Positions 15,986 through 24,769 of a stretch of 33,557 nucleotides of DNA are shown here, in pieces; positions within the stretch are counted from its first letter, which is position 1; the number at the start of each line of letters is the position of its first letter. A model generated the notes under the pieces. The model did no database searches. It saw only the letters and a list, made by a program, of their open reading frames with translations, and was not told where the DNA came from. The translations under genes and the position numbers were made by a program. The stretch is taken from contig JAFDHB010000022.1 of assembly GCA_019308985.1 (NCBI GenBank), positions 1 to 33,557 of the forward strand. Direction: 5' to 3'. The stretch is from Deltaproteobacteria bacterium. GTDB taxonomy: Bacteria > Desulfobacterota > DSM-4660 > Desulfatiglandales > HGW-15.

Positions 15986-16588
15986 ATGGCAAGGTCGAGT
16001 GAAAGCACGGTCGAGCTGCAATCAGGAGACGCGTTGATAGTAGTGGACGTTCAGAATGATTTTCTCCCCGGCGGGGCCTTGAGGGTGCCGGGAGGTGATG
16101 CGGTAGTGCCTGTTCTAAACAGGTACCTTGAGGCCTTTGCCCGCAAAGGTCTCCCTGTGTTTGCCACCAGGGATTGGCACCCGGAAAATCATTGCTCCTT
16201 CAAGGAACAGGGCGGACCCTGGCCTCCCCATTGCATGGCATCCACGAGGGGCGCTGAATTCGCACCGGGTCTTTCCCTGCCGGCCTCCGTTCTTGTCATC
16301 TCCAAGGGCACGGATCCCGAAAAGGATGCATACTCCGGGTTCCAGGGCACGGATTTGGACCAGAGTTTAAAGTCCATGAACATCCGCAGGCTTTTTGTCG
16401 GTGGCCTTGCAACGGATTACTGCGTATTGAGTACTGTCAAGGACGCAGTAGGTAACGGGTATGAGGTTATGTTGCTGGAGGATGCCATAAGGGCGGTGGA
16501 TGTCCAGCCCGGTGACGGAAAACGGGCTATCGATGAAATGGTCGGTTTGGGCGCTCACGCCATCACATATGATATGCTGAAGGCTTGA
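15986..16588 (+). CDS. pncA: Nicotinamidase (isochorismatase family)
   Basis: 200 residues. The catalytic triad is complete: D21 in VVDVQNDFLPGG, K107 in ISKGTD and C146 in GLATDYCV. The metal site is D63, H65 and H69 in RDWHPENHCSF. PncA converts nicotinamide to nicotinate plus ammonia for NAD salvage; FLPGGAL and the metal site separate it from plain isochorismatases. It is cytosolic. The stop overlaps a possible TTG start of the next frame (16585), so coupled translation is possible. nadC, for de novo NAD synthesis, lies 12.7 kb downstream in a separate unit. No nicotinate phosphoribosyltransferase is present in the window. Confidence 0.92.
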   Translation: MARSSESTVELQSGDALIVVDVQNDFLPGGALRVPGGDAVVPVLNRYLEAFARKGLPVFATRDWHPENHCSFKEQGGPWPPHCMASTRGAEFAPGLSLPASVLVISKGTDPEKDAYSGFQGTDLDQSLKSMNIRRLFVGGLATDYCVLSTVKDAVGNGYEVMLLEDAIRAVDVQPGDGKRAIDEMVGLGAHAITYDMLKA

Positions 16589-16755
16589 GCATCAAAGCCG
16601 TCGGCCTGCACACCATCCTTTCTCAATACCCGAGCGACGTCAAAGTGCTTGAGGAAGCGTCTCATTTCTCGCGCCAACCTGTGACTTCAAGACACGTATT
16701 GGATTGCAAAGGCTGTAAGGGGCTGAGGAAACCAAGCTCCGAGTACGGGAGACAT

Positions 16756-18537
16756 ATGACAAAGAAAGTAACACTCAAGAAGGGGAGATTGACACAGGAT
16801 TTGAGGGACGCGCTGGAACACTGCTATGGTTCCAGGGGCATTGATGGGCGTTACATTGATTATCGGTGGCGGCACTGGATGGAAGACAAGGGAATCATCA
16901 CGTACGTCGCTGAAAGGGATGGGAACGTCATAGGGCGGATCTTTTATCGTGTCGGCGACAGCACCATGGAGGAGGTCCTGGTCAACAATGAGCCGGCTGG
17001 AAAGGGTATGGAAACGCTCATGATAGATGCCCTCGTCGCCAAGGAAAGCCTCGTCTCCGCTGAAGTGCTGAACTCCGACGGGGTGAAATACCGCTCCCTC
17101 CTTAACTACGGTTTTCGGCCAACAAGATTTTTCTCCGCAGACGGGTTTGATTTTGTCAGGATGGATCTGAGCATCGCGGAGTACTTGAAGAAGGCCAGGG
17201 GATGGAGACCTGCAAGGGAATATGCAGCGACCGAGCGTGTCGCAGTGGAAAAGGTTGCGGCCACCAGGACCCATGATGATATCAAGGCCTCCCTGCTGGG
17301 ACTTTTCGAGGACCTTGGGGGACTGGACCTCTTTGTCGACAAGGGAGACATCGTGGTGGTCAAGCCTAACGTGGTCGCTGATCACGGTCTCCGCAACGGC
17401 GTCTACCTGGGGGGCGTGGTGACCGATATCGGCCTTCTCAGGGCCCTAATCGAGATCCTTCTGGCCAGGGCAAGAAAGGTCATCGTGGCCGAAGGCTCCT
17501 CCATCAACAGGGCCGAGACGGCAAGGCTCTTCGGCCATTACGGATACGATAAATTGGAGGATATGGCCCCGGGCAGGGTCACGCTTGTAGACCTGAACAG
17601 GGACAAGCTGGTCAGGAAGGTAGTACCTGCCGGGAAAAGGATGCTTTCCAGGGAAATCCCCGTGACCCTGGAAGAGGCGGATGTCATCATCAACGTGCCG
17701 GTCATGAAGACCCATTTCGCAGCCCTCGTTTCCCTGAGCATCAAGAATCTTCAGGGGGTAGTCCCTCCGCTTGAGAAGTATATGAGTCACTTTTTCGGCC
17801 TGTGGCAGAATCTCATCAATATCCACCATCTGGTCAAGCCGAAACTCCATATCATTGACGGGCTTACTGCCCAGGAGGGTTTCGGGCCGGTCTATGGGAC
17901 GCCCAAGACCATGAACCTGGTCATAGGTGGAACCAACCCCGTGGCCGTAGATGCCGTCACCACGAGGATCATGGGCTTCGACCCTGCCCTCTCCCCGCCG
18001 GTGTTTATGGCCCATATGCAGGGTCTGGGTCCTATTGAGCCCGAGAAGATCATAACGATCGGGGCTCCGCCGGAGGATGTCATGAGCCCTTTCAAAGAGG
18101 CGGTCATCGATTTGAGCGATGGTGAGCATTTCAAGGTCCACGCCGACACCGCCTGTCTGGGCTGCAAGGGATACCTGCACTATGTCCTGTATAAGCTGAG
18201 AAGACCGGACCCGGCAAATCCGGGCAAGCTCTTGATCGACCGGCCCTTCGAGAAAAGGGTGAACCTGTTTCTGGGGCCTCTGACCCGGGCGGAACCCAAT
18301 CCCGATGAAACGAATCTGTTTCTCGGCACCTGCCGGCAACACTATGCCGATAGAGGTAAGCACCTCCCGGGATGTCCCCCCCATGCGGAGGTGCTGATGA
18401 AGGGCCTGTTCAGTCTGTATCCGGATGTCAAGAGGCCCACCTACGCGGATGAAAGCGCGGAAGAGAAACTGGAAAGAATGCTGGAGAAGCTGCTGGAAAA
18501 GGATTCCGGTAAATCGCCTGATGACCGGCGAGGCTAA
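16756..18537 (+). CDS. GNAT-DUF362 fusion protein with C-terminal cysteine cluster
   Basis: 593 residues from ATG 16756, which has GGGAGA upstream. The frame is open to a TTG at 16585 that overlaps the pncA stop; this would add 57 residues including CKGC, and I prefer the shorter form. Residues about 1-145 look like a GNAT fold (GIITYVAERDGNVIGRIFYR, AGKGMETLMIDALV, LLNYGFRPTRFF) without a standard acetyl-CoA loop. Residues about 160-555 are a DUF362 domain (VVVKPNVV at 201-208, VIVAEGSS, MKTHFAALVSLSIKNLQGVV). Four cysteines, C467 and C470 (CLGC), C526 and C540 (PGCPPHAE), could hold an iron-sulfur cluster. The tail is a Lys/Glu coiled helix. DUF362 has no settled function; it is common in anaerobes. 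Confidence 0.83.
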   Translation: MTKKVTLKKGRLTQDLRDALEHCYGSRGIDGRYIDYRWRHWMEDKGIITYVAERDGNVIGRIFYRVGDSTMEEVLVNNEPAGKGMETLMIDALVAKESLVSAEVLNSDGVKYRSLLNYGFRPTRFFSADGFDFVRMDLSIAEYLKKARGWRPAREYAATERVAVEKVAATRTHDDIKASLLGLFEDLGGLDLFVDKGDIVVVKPNVVADHGLRNGVYLGGVVTDIGLLRALIEILLARARKVIVAEGSSINRAETARLFGHYGYDKLEDMAPGRVTLVDLNRDKLVRKVVPAGKRMLSREIPVTLEEADVIINVPVMKTHFAALVSLSIKNLQGVVPPLEKYMSHFFGLWQNLINIHHLVKPKLHIIDGLTAQEGFGPVYGTPKTMNLVIGGTNPVAVDAVTTRIMGFDPALSPPVFMAHMQGLGPIEPEKIITIGAPPEDVMSPFKEAVIDLSDGEHFKVHADTACLGCKGYLHYVLYKLRRPDPANPGKLLIDRPFEKRVNLFLGPLTRAEPNPDETNLFLGTCRQHYADRGKHLPGCPPHAEVLMKGLFSLYPDVKRPTYADESAEEKLERMLEKLLEKDSGKSPDDRRG

Positions 18538-18565
18538 CATGGATCCTGGGAGCAATATTTTTTTC

Positions 18566-18594
18566 TTGACCTCACATCGGTTTTGACATAGATA
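18566..18594 (+). promoter_or_regulatory. Candidate promoter of the btu operon
   Basis: TTGACC (18566-18571) and TAGATA (18589-18594) with a 17-bp spacer would start transcription near 18601, just before riboswitch stem P1. A better -35 (TTGACA, 18583-18588) pairs with TATACT (18604-18609), but the spacer is 15 bp and the start would fall inside P1. Confidence 0.45.
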
Positions 18595-18607
18595 TCACAT
18601 TAATATA

Positions 18608-18796
18608 CTTTCAGGTGTCCATTAGGGACTTAATAGGGAACCCCGTTAAAATCGGGGACGGGCCCGCCGCTGTAACCCCGCCCTTTTCCACCTAGTAATG
18701 GGAAAAGGGAACCCTTCAGCAACTTTTGCCACTGTCTCTGTCTCGGGATGGGAAGGCCGCTGATAGGGCGGGGGAGTCAGAAGACCTGCCTGAAAG
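18608..18796 (+). promoter_or_regulatory. Cobalamin (adenosyl-B12) riboswitch
   Basis: The conserved core ACGGGCCCGCCGCTGTAA is present (near 18658-18675), followed by GCCACTG and GGGAAGGC, and the B12 box AGTCAGAAGACCTGCC ends the aptamer. Closing stem P1 is CTTTCAGG (18608-18615) with CCTGAAAG (18789-18796), a perfect 8-bp match. Bound cobalamin would favour the downstream terminator. The btuB gene, the usual target, begins at 18949. Identification is very secure from the B12 box plus context. Confidence 0.96.
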
Positions 18797-18857
18797 GTTG
18801 GGATAACCTTCGTGGAATGAGGTTACCCGAGGATCTAGAGGATAAAAAAGGGATATC

Positions 18858-18888
18858 CCCGGATCGATCAATTCGGTCCGGGTTTTTT
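18858..18888 (+). terminator. Riboswitch-controlled intrinsic terminator
   Basis: CCCGGATCG (18858-18866) and CGGTCCGGG (18874-18882) form a 9-bp stem with one G-U pair and a 7-base loop, followed by six T (18883-18888). Between aptamer and terminator another hairpin (GGATAACCT with AGGTTACCC, about 18801-18828) may act in the switch. This is a transcription-termination expression platform. Confidence 0.88.
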
Positions 18889-18948
18889 ATTTTGGGGGCC
18901 CGGGCCTGGAGAATCTTTCAATAACAATGCATAAGGAGGAAAGGGAAA

Positions 18949-20985
18949 ATGGGATCAAGGCTGGCTTTTCATCTAGGTATTCTGGGGGTATTTATCTTGA
19001 CCGGAGTGTCTCACGGGCTGGCACAGGAAGAGAGCAATGAAGTTCCCGGAAATGCAGAAAGGTCCGGGGAGATTATCATGGAAGAGGTGGTCGTTACGGC
19101 AACCCGATATGAGAAGGAATTGAAATCTGTGCCAGCCCAAGTGCTGATGATAACCAAAGAAGACATCGAAAACTCAACGGCAAAGAACATACCTGATATC
19201 TTGAGAACAATGGCAGGTATGTACGTAACGGACATTACAGGGAACCGGAAGAGTTACCGGATTGATGTGCGGGGTTTCGGAGAAACATCTCAATCAAATA
19301 CTCTGGTCTTAGTGGATGGGAGACGCATCAATCAGCCCGATTTGGGGGGGACGGATTGGACACTCATTCCCATTGACAGGGTAGAGAGGATAGAAATCAT
19401 TAAGGGAAGCAGTGGAAGCGTAATCTATGGCGATAATGCCACGGGTGGCGTAATTAACATCATCACCAGGGAAGCGGAAAAGTTTGGGGCAGGGGTACTC
19501 GGGGCCGCAGGAAGCTATAGTACTTACAATGCAAGTGCTCATATTGGTGACGCCCGGGACACGGTATCCTACGCCTTTTCAGGGAGTTATTATGAATCCG
19601 ACGGCTACAGGGATAATAGCGGCACAAGGGCCAAGGACTTGGGTGCCAACCTGTATCTATATCTGTTTGAAGATACGGCCAAAGTGAGTCTCAGTGCAGG
19701 GTATCACGACGATGATACCAGGCTTCCAGGGGCCTTGAAGAAGAGTGAGCTGGAGTCCGGCATATCCAGGAGAGCCACTAAACACCCGGATGATTTTGCT
19801 AATACAGACGATCATTATGTCAAAATCAGCCCCGAGGTCTACTTCTTGGATAACAGCCTTTTCAAGATCGACTTTTCCTATCGGAAAAGAGATGCCTTGA
19901 CATTTAGCTCTTTTTCAGGAGGAACCTTTGAGGGGGACACGGAAATCACCACCAAAATCGCCTCACCTCAATTTGTCATAAGAGAACCGCTTTTGGGATT
20001 CAAGAATAACCTTACCTTTGGGGTGGATTGGATAGACGCGGAAGAGGACATCCTCAATACCACTCTGGGAGCGTTTCCCTCTAAGGATATCTTCGAGATG
20101 GGAAAGGAGAATAGTGGATACTATGTCCATGACGAATTCTATCTAATGAACGACTTAATAATCTCAGCCGGATATCGCCATGACAAGGTGGAATACAGCT
20201 TTTGGCCTAGCACTCCTGACAGTGCCGATTACGATGAAGACCTGTTTACAATCGGGATCAATTATAGGATCCATAGGGATTCTTACATCTACTTTAGCTT
20301 TTCCGATGGCTTCAGGTATCCTGTCTTGGACGAGCTTTTTGATTTCTTCTCCAACACGATAGATACCACCTTGGTACCACAAACCTCCGACAATTACGAG
20401 ATCGGTATTCGTCATCGTTTTGGAGATAAATTATATGTAAACTTGAACCTCTTTAGACTAGATACGAAAAAAGAGATCTTCTTCAATCCAACTGGAGGTC
20501 CTTTTGGGTTTGGCACAAACGAAAATCTTGATGGCGAGACGCGAAGGGAAGGGATAGGGGTGACTTTGGGTAGGGACTTCAAGAATTTTGGCATAAAAGG
20601 ATCGTACACATTTACAGATACCGAAATAAGGGGAGGACAATTCGCAGGCAAAGAAGTCCCGGCCGTCCCAAAACATCACGCAACTGTCAATGCAATGTAC
20701 TATCCGATGGATAAGATCACGATTGTCTTGGAAGGCGTCTACGTGGGAAAGAGATTCTTTGAAAGCGACTTTCAAAACACTTATGAGAAACAAGACGATT
20801 ATTTCGTTCTTAACGGGAGGTTCAGCTATTTTTGGAAGAAACTGACAGCATTTTTGGATATAAACAACCTGTTTGGCAGGGAATATTCTGAATACGGGGT
20901 CTTGAGTTCAGGTGCGCCGGTAGAGCCTGCCTTTTACCCTTCACCCGAGAGGAGTGTCTTCCTGGGAGTAAGGTATGAGTACTAG
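18949..20985 (+). CDS. btuB: TonB-dependent outer-membrane cobalamin receptor
   Basis: 678 residues. A signal peptide ends near residue 25 (SHGLAQ). The TonB box EEVVVTATR is at 45-53. The plug domain (about 55-165) has PAQVLMITKEDIE, IDVRGFG, LVDGRRIN and IEIIKGSSGSVIYGDNATGGVINIIT. The remainder is a beta-barrel with alternating aromatic strands, ending FLGVRYEY with a C-terminal aromatic as required for outer-membrane insertion. The substrate is taken as B12 because of the riboswitch and btuFCD genes. The ribosome-binding site is AAGGAGG. The last 11 bases overlap btuF. Confidence 0.94.
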   Translation: MGSRLAFHLGILGVFILTGVSHGLAQEESNEVPGNAERSGEIIMEEVVVTATRYEKELKSVPAQVLMITKEDIENSTAKNIPDILRTMAGMYVTDITGNRKSYRIDVRGFGETSQSNTLVLVDGRRINQPDLGGTDWTLIPIDRVERIEIIKGSSGSVIYGDNATGGVINIITREAEKFGAGVLGAAGSYSTYNASAHIGDARDTVSYAFSGSYYESDGYRDNSGTRAKDLGANLYLYLFEDTAKVSLSAGYHDDDTRLPGALKKSELESGISRRATKHPDDFANTDDHYVKISPEVYFLDNSLFKIDFSYRKRDALTFSSFSGGTFEGDTEITTKIASPQFVIREPLLGFKNNLTFGVDWIDAEEDILNTTLGAFPSKDIFEMGKENSGYYVHDEFYLMNDLIISAGYRHDKVEYSFWPSTPDSADYDEDLFTIGINYRIHRDSYIYFSFSDGFRYPVLDELFDFFSNTIDTTLVPQTSDNYEIGIRHRFGDKLYVNLNLFRLDTKKEIFFNPTGGPFGFGTNENLDGETRREGIGVTLGRDFKNFGIKGSYTFTDTEIRGGQFAGKEVPAVPKHHATVNAMYYPMDKITIVLEGVYVGKRFFESDFQNTYEKQDDYFVLNGRFSYFWKKLTAFLDINNLFGREYSEYGVLSSGAPVEPAFYPSPERSVFLGVRYEY

Positions 20986-21895
20986 GGTGAGGACAAGAAG
21001 ACCTTTAGTCCATATTTTGGGGGTCTTCTGTGCAATTCTAGCCTTGGGTTGGGCAAAACCTTCGTTGTGTGCTGTCTTTCAAGATGCGCTGGGAAGAGAG
21101 GTGGAATTGGCGCAAGCTCCCGTCAGGATCATTCCACTTGCCCCAAGCCTTACCGAGATCCTCTACTTCCTGGGGCTCGGGGACAAGGTGGTCGGGGTCA
21201 CCACCTTCAGCCAGTATCCTCCTGACGCCCGGAGAAAGGCCAAGGTGGGGAGTTACATAAACCTGAACGTGGAGAAGATCATCAGCTTGTCTCCTGACCT
21301 GGTTATTGGGACTGTTGACGGAAACGACCCGGGCGTCATAAAGATCCTGGAGCAGGCAGGGATCAAGGTCTATATCGTCAACCCCAGGAACGTGAAAGAA
21401 TTGTTAGAGACAATCGCCAGGGTGGGGCAGGTATGCGGCGTACCTGAAAAGGCCGGGAGACTGGTTGCAGAATTGGAGAGGCGTGTCTCAAGGGTGGAAG
21501 AAACGACTGGATCCCTGAGGAAACCCCTGGTTTTCCTACAGATCAATATCAAGCCGATCATGACGGTAAACAGGCATACCTTTCACCATGACCTCATAAG
21601 GCTGGCAGGGGGCGTGAACATGGCGGGGGAAGAAAAGGTCACTTACCCGAGGATCAGTATTGAAGAGGTGATCAGGAGAAGGCCGGAAGTCATACTGATT
21701 TCGTCCATGGAAAGGGGCGGTCAATTTGAGAGGGCCAGAAAGGAATGGCTGAAATGGACGAGTATTCCGGCCGTAATAGCTGGTCGTGTCCACCTCATTG
21801 ATTCCGACCTGATAGATAGGCCATCACCCCGGTTTGTCAAGGGACTGGAGGTAATGGCAGAGTTGATCCATCCGGAAGTGAAGCGAGGAGAATAG
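20975..21895 (+). CDS. btuF: Cobalamin-binding periplasmic protein of ABC importer
   Basis: 306 residues. The N-terminal signal segment runs to about residue 33 (ALGWAKPSLCA). The type III (helical backbone) binding-protein domain starts FQDALGREVELAQAPVRIIPLAPSLTEILYFLGLGDKVVGVT and ends PRFVKGLEVMAELIHPE. The segment SPDLVIGT and the central long helix are typical of BtuF/FhuD. The cysteine just before the mature start (SLC-AVF) could be a lipidation site, though the lipobox is not ideal. ATG 20975 overlaps the btuB stop by 11 bases, so the two are translated in a coupled way. It would deliver B12 to BtuCD. Confidence 0.92.
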   Translation: MSTRVRTRRPLVHILGVFCAILALGWAKPSLCAVFQDALGREVELAQAPVRIIPLAPSLTEILYFLGLGDKVVGVTTFSQYPPDARRKAKVGSYINLNVEKIISLSPDLVIGTVDGNDPGVIKILEQAGIKVYIVNPRNVKELLETIARVGQVCGVPEKAGRLVAELERRVSRVEETTGSLRKPLVFLQINIKPIMTVNRHTFHHDLIRLAGGVNMAGEEKVTYPRISIEEVIRRRPEVILISSMERGGQFERARKEWLKWTSIPAVIAGRVHLIDSDLIDRPSPRFVKGLEVMAELIHPEVKRGE

Positions 21896-22930
21896 ATGTC
21901 AAGCTCACTCTTGAAAAGACCTCTGAATCCGCGACGGGTCATTACAGTTTCACTGAGCATGTCTCTGCTGGTCTTGTTAACAATGGGTGCGTCCCTAATA
22001 CTAGGGACAGCGGAGGTAGGGATAGATAAAGTCCTCGATATGCTTTCAGGGTCGTTGAAGGCGGATGACCCCGCAAGATTGATTCTACTGAGGGTCAGAC
22101 TCCCGCGGATAATTCTGGCAGGCCTTGTGGGTTTCTCCCTTTCCATGGGCGGGACGGTCTTTCAGGCGCTCCTCCGCAACCCCCTTGCAGACCCTTTTAT
22201 CCTGGGGATATCCAGCGGCGCGGCCTTTGGCGCCGTAATAGGAATCGTTCTGGGTCTAAGCTTTGCCTTGGGTGTACCCCTGATGTCCTTTGCCGGGGCC
22301 CTCGTGACCATATACCTGGTAATGGTCCTCGGTAGCCGCAAAATGGGAGTGGAGTCTTCTACTATCCTGTTGACGGGTGTGATTATCAATGCCTTTTTTA
22401 CCGCAATCATCATGTTCTTCGTTTCCACGGCCTTTGACAGCAGGCTCCATAGGATGCTCTTCTGGCTCTATGGAGACCTTTCCCAGAGCCGTTACGGTCC
22501 TCTTGCTATCATAGGCCCTGCTCTGGTTCTTGTGTCGATCGTCCTGTACGGGTATTCAAAGGAGCTGAATCTTATCACGGCAGGGGAAGAAACAGCGCTC
22601 CAGTTGGGCGTAGACGTCGAGAAGGCCAAGAAGGTCTGTCTGGTGCTGGTGTCCCTCGTCATCGGAGTGGTCGTTTCATTCTCCGGCCTGATCGGTTTCG
22701 TGGGCCTGGTCGTCCCCCACATGGGGAGGATGGTCTTTGGTTCGGATCATCGTCTCCTGATACCGGTGTCGGCCTTTGGCGGTGCTATCTTCTTGATTGT
22801 TGCCGACACCCTTGCCAGGACACTTGTATCGCCCAGCGAGTTGCCGGTCGGCGTCATCACCGCGTTTGCAGGTGCACCTTTCTTTATTTATCTCCTCAAA
22901 AAGAGGGGGAGCGGGTGGAGCCGGTCATGA
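21896..22930 (+). CDS. btuC: Cobalamin ABC transporter permease (FecCD family)
   Basis: 344 residues, about 9-10 membrane helices. FecCD landmarks are present: LRLPRIILAGLVGFSLSMGGTVFQALLRNPLADPFILGISSGAAFGA-type sequence near 62-110, and GLIGFVGLVVPHMGRMVFG near 263-282 before the L-loop that contacts BtuD. Two copies form the translocation path. ATG 21896 follows the btuF stop directly, with AGCGAGGAG as ribosome-binding site inside btuF. The last bases overlap btuD (ATGA at 22927-22930). Confidence 0.94.
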   Translation: MSSSLLKRPLNPRRVITVSLSMSLLVLLTMGASLILGTAEVGIDKVLDMLSGSLKADDPARLILLRVRLPRIILAGLVGFSLSMGGTVFQALLRNPLADPFILGISSGAAFGAVIGIVLGLSFALGVPLMSFAGALVTIYLVMVLGSRKMGVESSTILLTGVIINAFFTAIIMFFVSTAFDSRLHRMLFWLYGDLSQSRYGPLAIIGPALVLVSIVLYGYSKELNLITAGEETALQLGVDVEKAKKVCLVLVSLVIGVVVSFSGLIGFVGLVVPHMGRMVFGSDHRLLIPVSAFGGAIFLIVADTLARTLVSPSELPVGVITAFAGAPFFIYLLKKRGSGWSRS

Positions 22931-23694
22931 TCCTGGAAGGCGTGGCTTTCAGCTACGGGGATCTCTGGGCCCTGAGGGGAATAAACTTGGAGATAGGCCG
23001 GGGGGAGATACTGGGAGTCTTGGGCCCCAACGGTTCGGGGAAGAGCACACTGCTCAAGATCATGGACGGAATGCTTCATCCCCGAGAAGGGAGAGTCATG
23101 TTGAGGGACAGGGATCTTTCGTCCTTTGGCAGGACGGCCATAGCAAGGGAGATCGCCCTGGTTGCCCAGGAGAATCACTTCAGGTTTTCCTTTTCAGCCC
23201 TTGAAGTGGTCCTCATGGGTCGATTTCCCCATCTCAAGAGGCTGCAATTTGAAGGTGATAGGGACATGGAGGTAGCCCTGAACTCCATGAAGGCCACAAA
23301 TACCAGGGAACTTGCCCATCGCTCCATCCACGAACTCTCTGGTGGAGAAAAACAAAGGGTGCTGATAGCCAGGGCACTGGCCCAGGAGCCAAGGATCATT
23401 CTTCTCGATGAGCCCACATCCTTTCTTGACCTGAAGCACAAGAGGGACATATTTCACCTGATTGCCTCGCTGAGTAAAAATCGAGGATTGAGCGTGGTCT
23501 TGGTATCCCATGACATCGACCTTGCGGCCCAGTATTGTAGCAGGCTGTTGTTGCTCAAGAAAGGACGTATTTACGATGTGGGAGAGCCGGAAAAAGTGAT
23601 AACAGCAGAGACGATCGCAGCTGTTTACGACTGCCCAGTACTGGTAGACAGAAGCCCGGCCACCGGAAGGCCCAGGGTTAACTTAATGGCATGA
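22927..23694 (+). CDS. btuD: Cobalamin ABC transporter ATPase
   Basis: 255 residues from ATG 22927, which overlaps the btuC stop as ATGA; an in-frame GTG at 22915 would add four residues. The ABC motifs are complete: Walker A GPNGSGKST (33-41), Q-loop Q81, signature LSGGEKQR (137-144), Walker B IILLDE (157-162), D-loop SFLD and switch H195. It supplies ATP hydrolysis to BtuC at the inner membrane. FecE/BtuD-type features (VAQENHFRFSFSALEVVLMGR) agree. Confidence 0.94.
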   Translation: MILEGVAFSYGDLWALRGINLEIGRGEILGVLGPNGSGKSTLLKIMDGMLHPREGRVMLRDRDLSSFGRTAIAREIALVAQENHFRFSFSALEVVLMGRFPHLKRLQFEGDRDMEVALNSMKATNTRELAHRSIHELSGGEKQRVLIARALAQEPRIILLDEPTSFLDLKHKRDIFHLIASLSKNRGLSVVLVSHDIDLAAQYCSRLLLLKKGRIYDVGEPEKVITAETIAAVYDCPVLVDRSPATGRPRVNLMA

Positions 23695-23726
23695 CTATGA
23701 ATAGGTGAGCAGGGGGATTTCAATAC

Positions 23727-24362
23727 ATGCTTGATTTATTTCATAAGGGTGGCCCAGTAATGTACCCGCTCCTTGCGTGCTCCATAATTTCACTTACCGT
23801 CATAATCGAGAGATTCCTTTTCTGGGCCAGGGAGGACATGAGAAGGGACCGGGACCTCGTGGACAAGGTCCTGGAGCTTTGCCGCAAGGGAGACTGGGAC
23901 TCCGTAAGGAGAGAGGTGGAGGATTCCAAGGACTTCATCATAAGGATATTGGTGAGCGGGATTCTCCACAAGGAATTTTCCATGACAAAGGCCATGGAGG
24001 CGGCGGCTTCAGATGAGATCAAGAGGATGCAGAGTTATCTCAGAGTGTTGGACACCATGATCACGGTAGCTCCCCTACTAGGTATCTTCGGAACGGTAGT
24101 AGGCATAATCATGTCTTTCGAGATGCTGGGAGCCACAGGCATTGAGCATCCCCAGGCGGTTACGGCGGGTATCGCGCAGGCGTTGATTACAACGGCTTCA
24201 GGACTGGGCATAGCCATCCTTTCCCTATTCCCTTACAACTACTTTAATTCCAGAGTGGAAAATGCCGCCCTCACCATAGAAAAATACGCCACAAGCCTGG
24301 AAATCGTGTATGAAAAGCTCCAACAACGGGGGCAGGAGAAAAAGGGGGAGGGCCAGCCATGA
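23727..24362 (+). CDS. exbB: TonB-system proton channel subunit (MotA/TolQ/ExbB family)
   Basis: 211 residues with three membrane helices, about 12-30, 106-130 and 145-168. The middle cytoplasmic region and the conserved pair APLLGIFGTVVGIIMSFEML and ITTASGLGIAILSLFPYNYF are diagnostic of ExbB/TolQ. With ExbD it uses the proton gradient to energise TonB. The gene lies 32 bases after btuD and overlaps exbD by ATGA. The location in a B12 operon suggests a receptor-dedicated energiser rather than TolQ. Confidence 0.9.
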   Translation: MLDLFHKGGPVMYPLLACSIISLTVIIERFLFWAREDMRRDRDLVDKVLELCRKGDWDSVRREVEDSKDFIIRILVSGILHKEFSMTKAMEAAASDEIKRMQSYLRVLDTMITVAPLLGIFGTVVGIIMSFEMLGATGIEHPQAVTAGIAQALITTASGLGIAILSLFPYNYFNSRVENAALTIEKYATSLEIVYEKLQQRGQEKKGEGQP

Positions 24363-24769
24363 AAGTAAACCTTCAGACGCTTAGAAGGGCCAGGATCGAG
24401 ATGCTCCCTCTTATTGATATTGTGTTTTTACTCCTGGTGTTTTTTATCTATGCCATGCTCTCAATGGCCGTGCACAGGGGGCTGCCGGTCAGGCTACCCT
24501 TCTCAAGCACGGTCAAAATAGAGAGGCAACTGGTCCTTTCCATTACGGTGAAGCAAGACGGGACTATCTACCTTGACAAAGAAAGGGTAAGGTTGGAGGA
24601 CCTCGAGTCGGCCTTGAAATCCAAGGTCGCCGAAGGGAAAGGACAAGGGGTTTTGCTCTTCGCCGACAGGGCCCTCAAGTACCAGGACCTGTTCCGGGTG
24701 CTCGATCGTATAAGGATGGCAGGGTTGAGCAGGATTTCACTCCAGGCTCAGATGGAACCACAGCCGTGA
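24359..24769 (+). CDS. exbD: TonB-system subunit ExbD
   Basis: 136 residues. A single N-terminal membrane helix (about 19-37) contains the essential proton-carrying aspartate D20 in LPLIDIVFLLLVFF. The periplasmic domain has the TolR/ExbD pattern: IYLDKERVRLEDLESALKSKV, then VLLFADRALKYQDLFRVLDRIRMAG. ATG 24359 overlaps exbB by four bases and the stop overlaps the GTG of tonB. Confidence 0.92.
   Translation: MKVNLQTLRRARIEMLPLIDIVFLLLVFFIYAMLSMAVHRGLPVRLPFSSTVKIERQLVLSITVKQDGTIYLDKERVRLEDLESALKSKVAEGKGQGVLLFADRALKYQDLFRVLDRIRMAGLSRISLQAQMEPQP

Noticed and set aside
17446..18555. 369-residue minus-strand open frame
   Set aside because: It is the mirror of the GNAT-DUF362 gene and carries no family motif.
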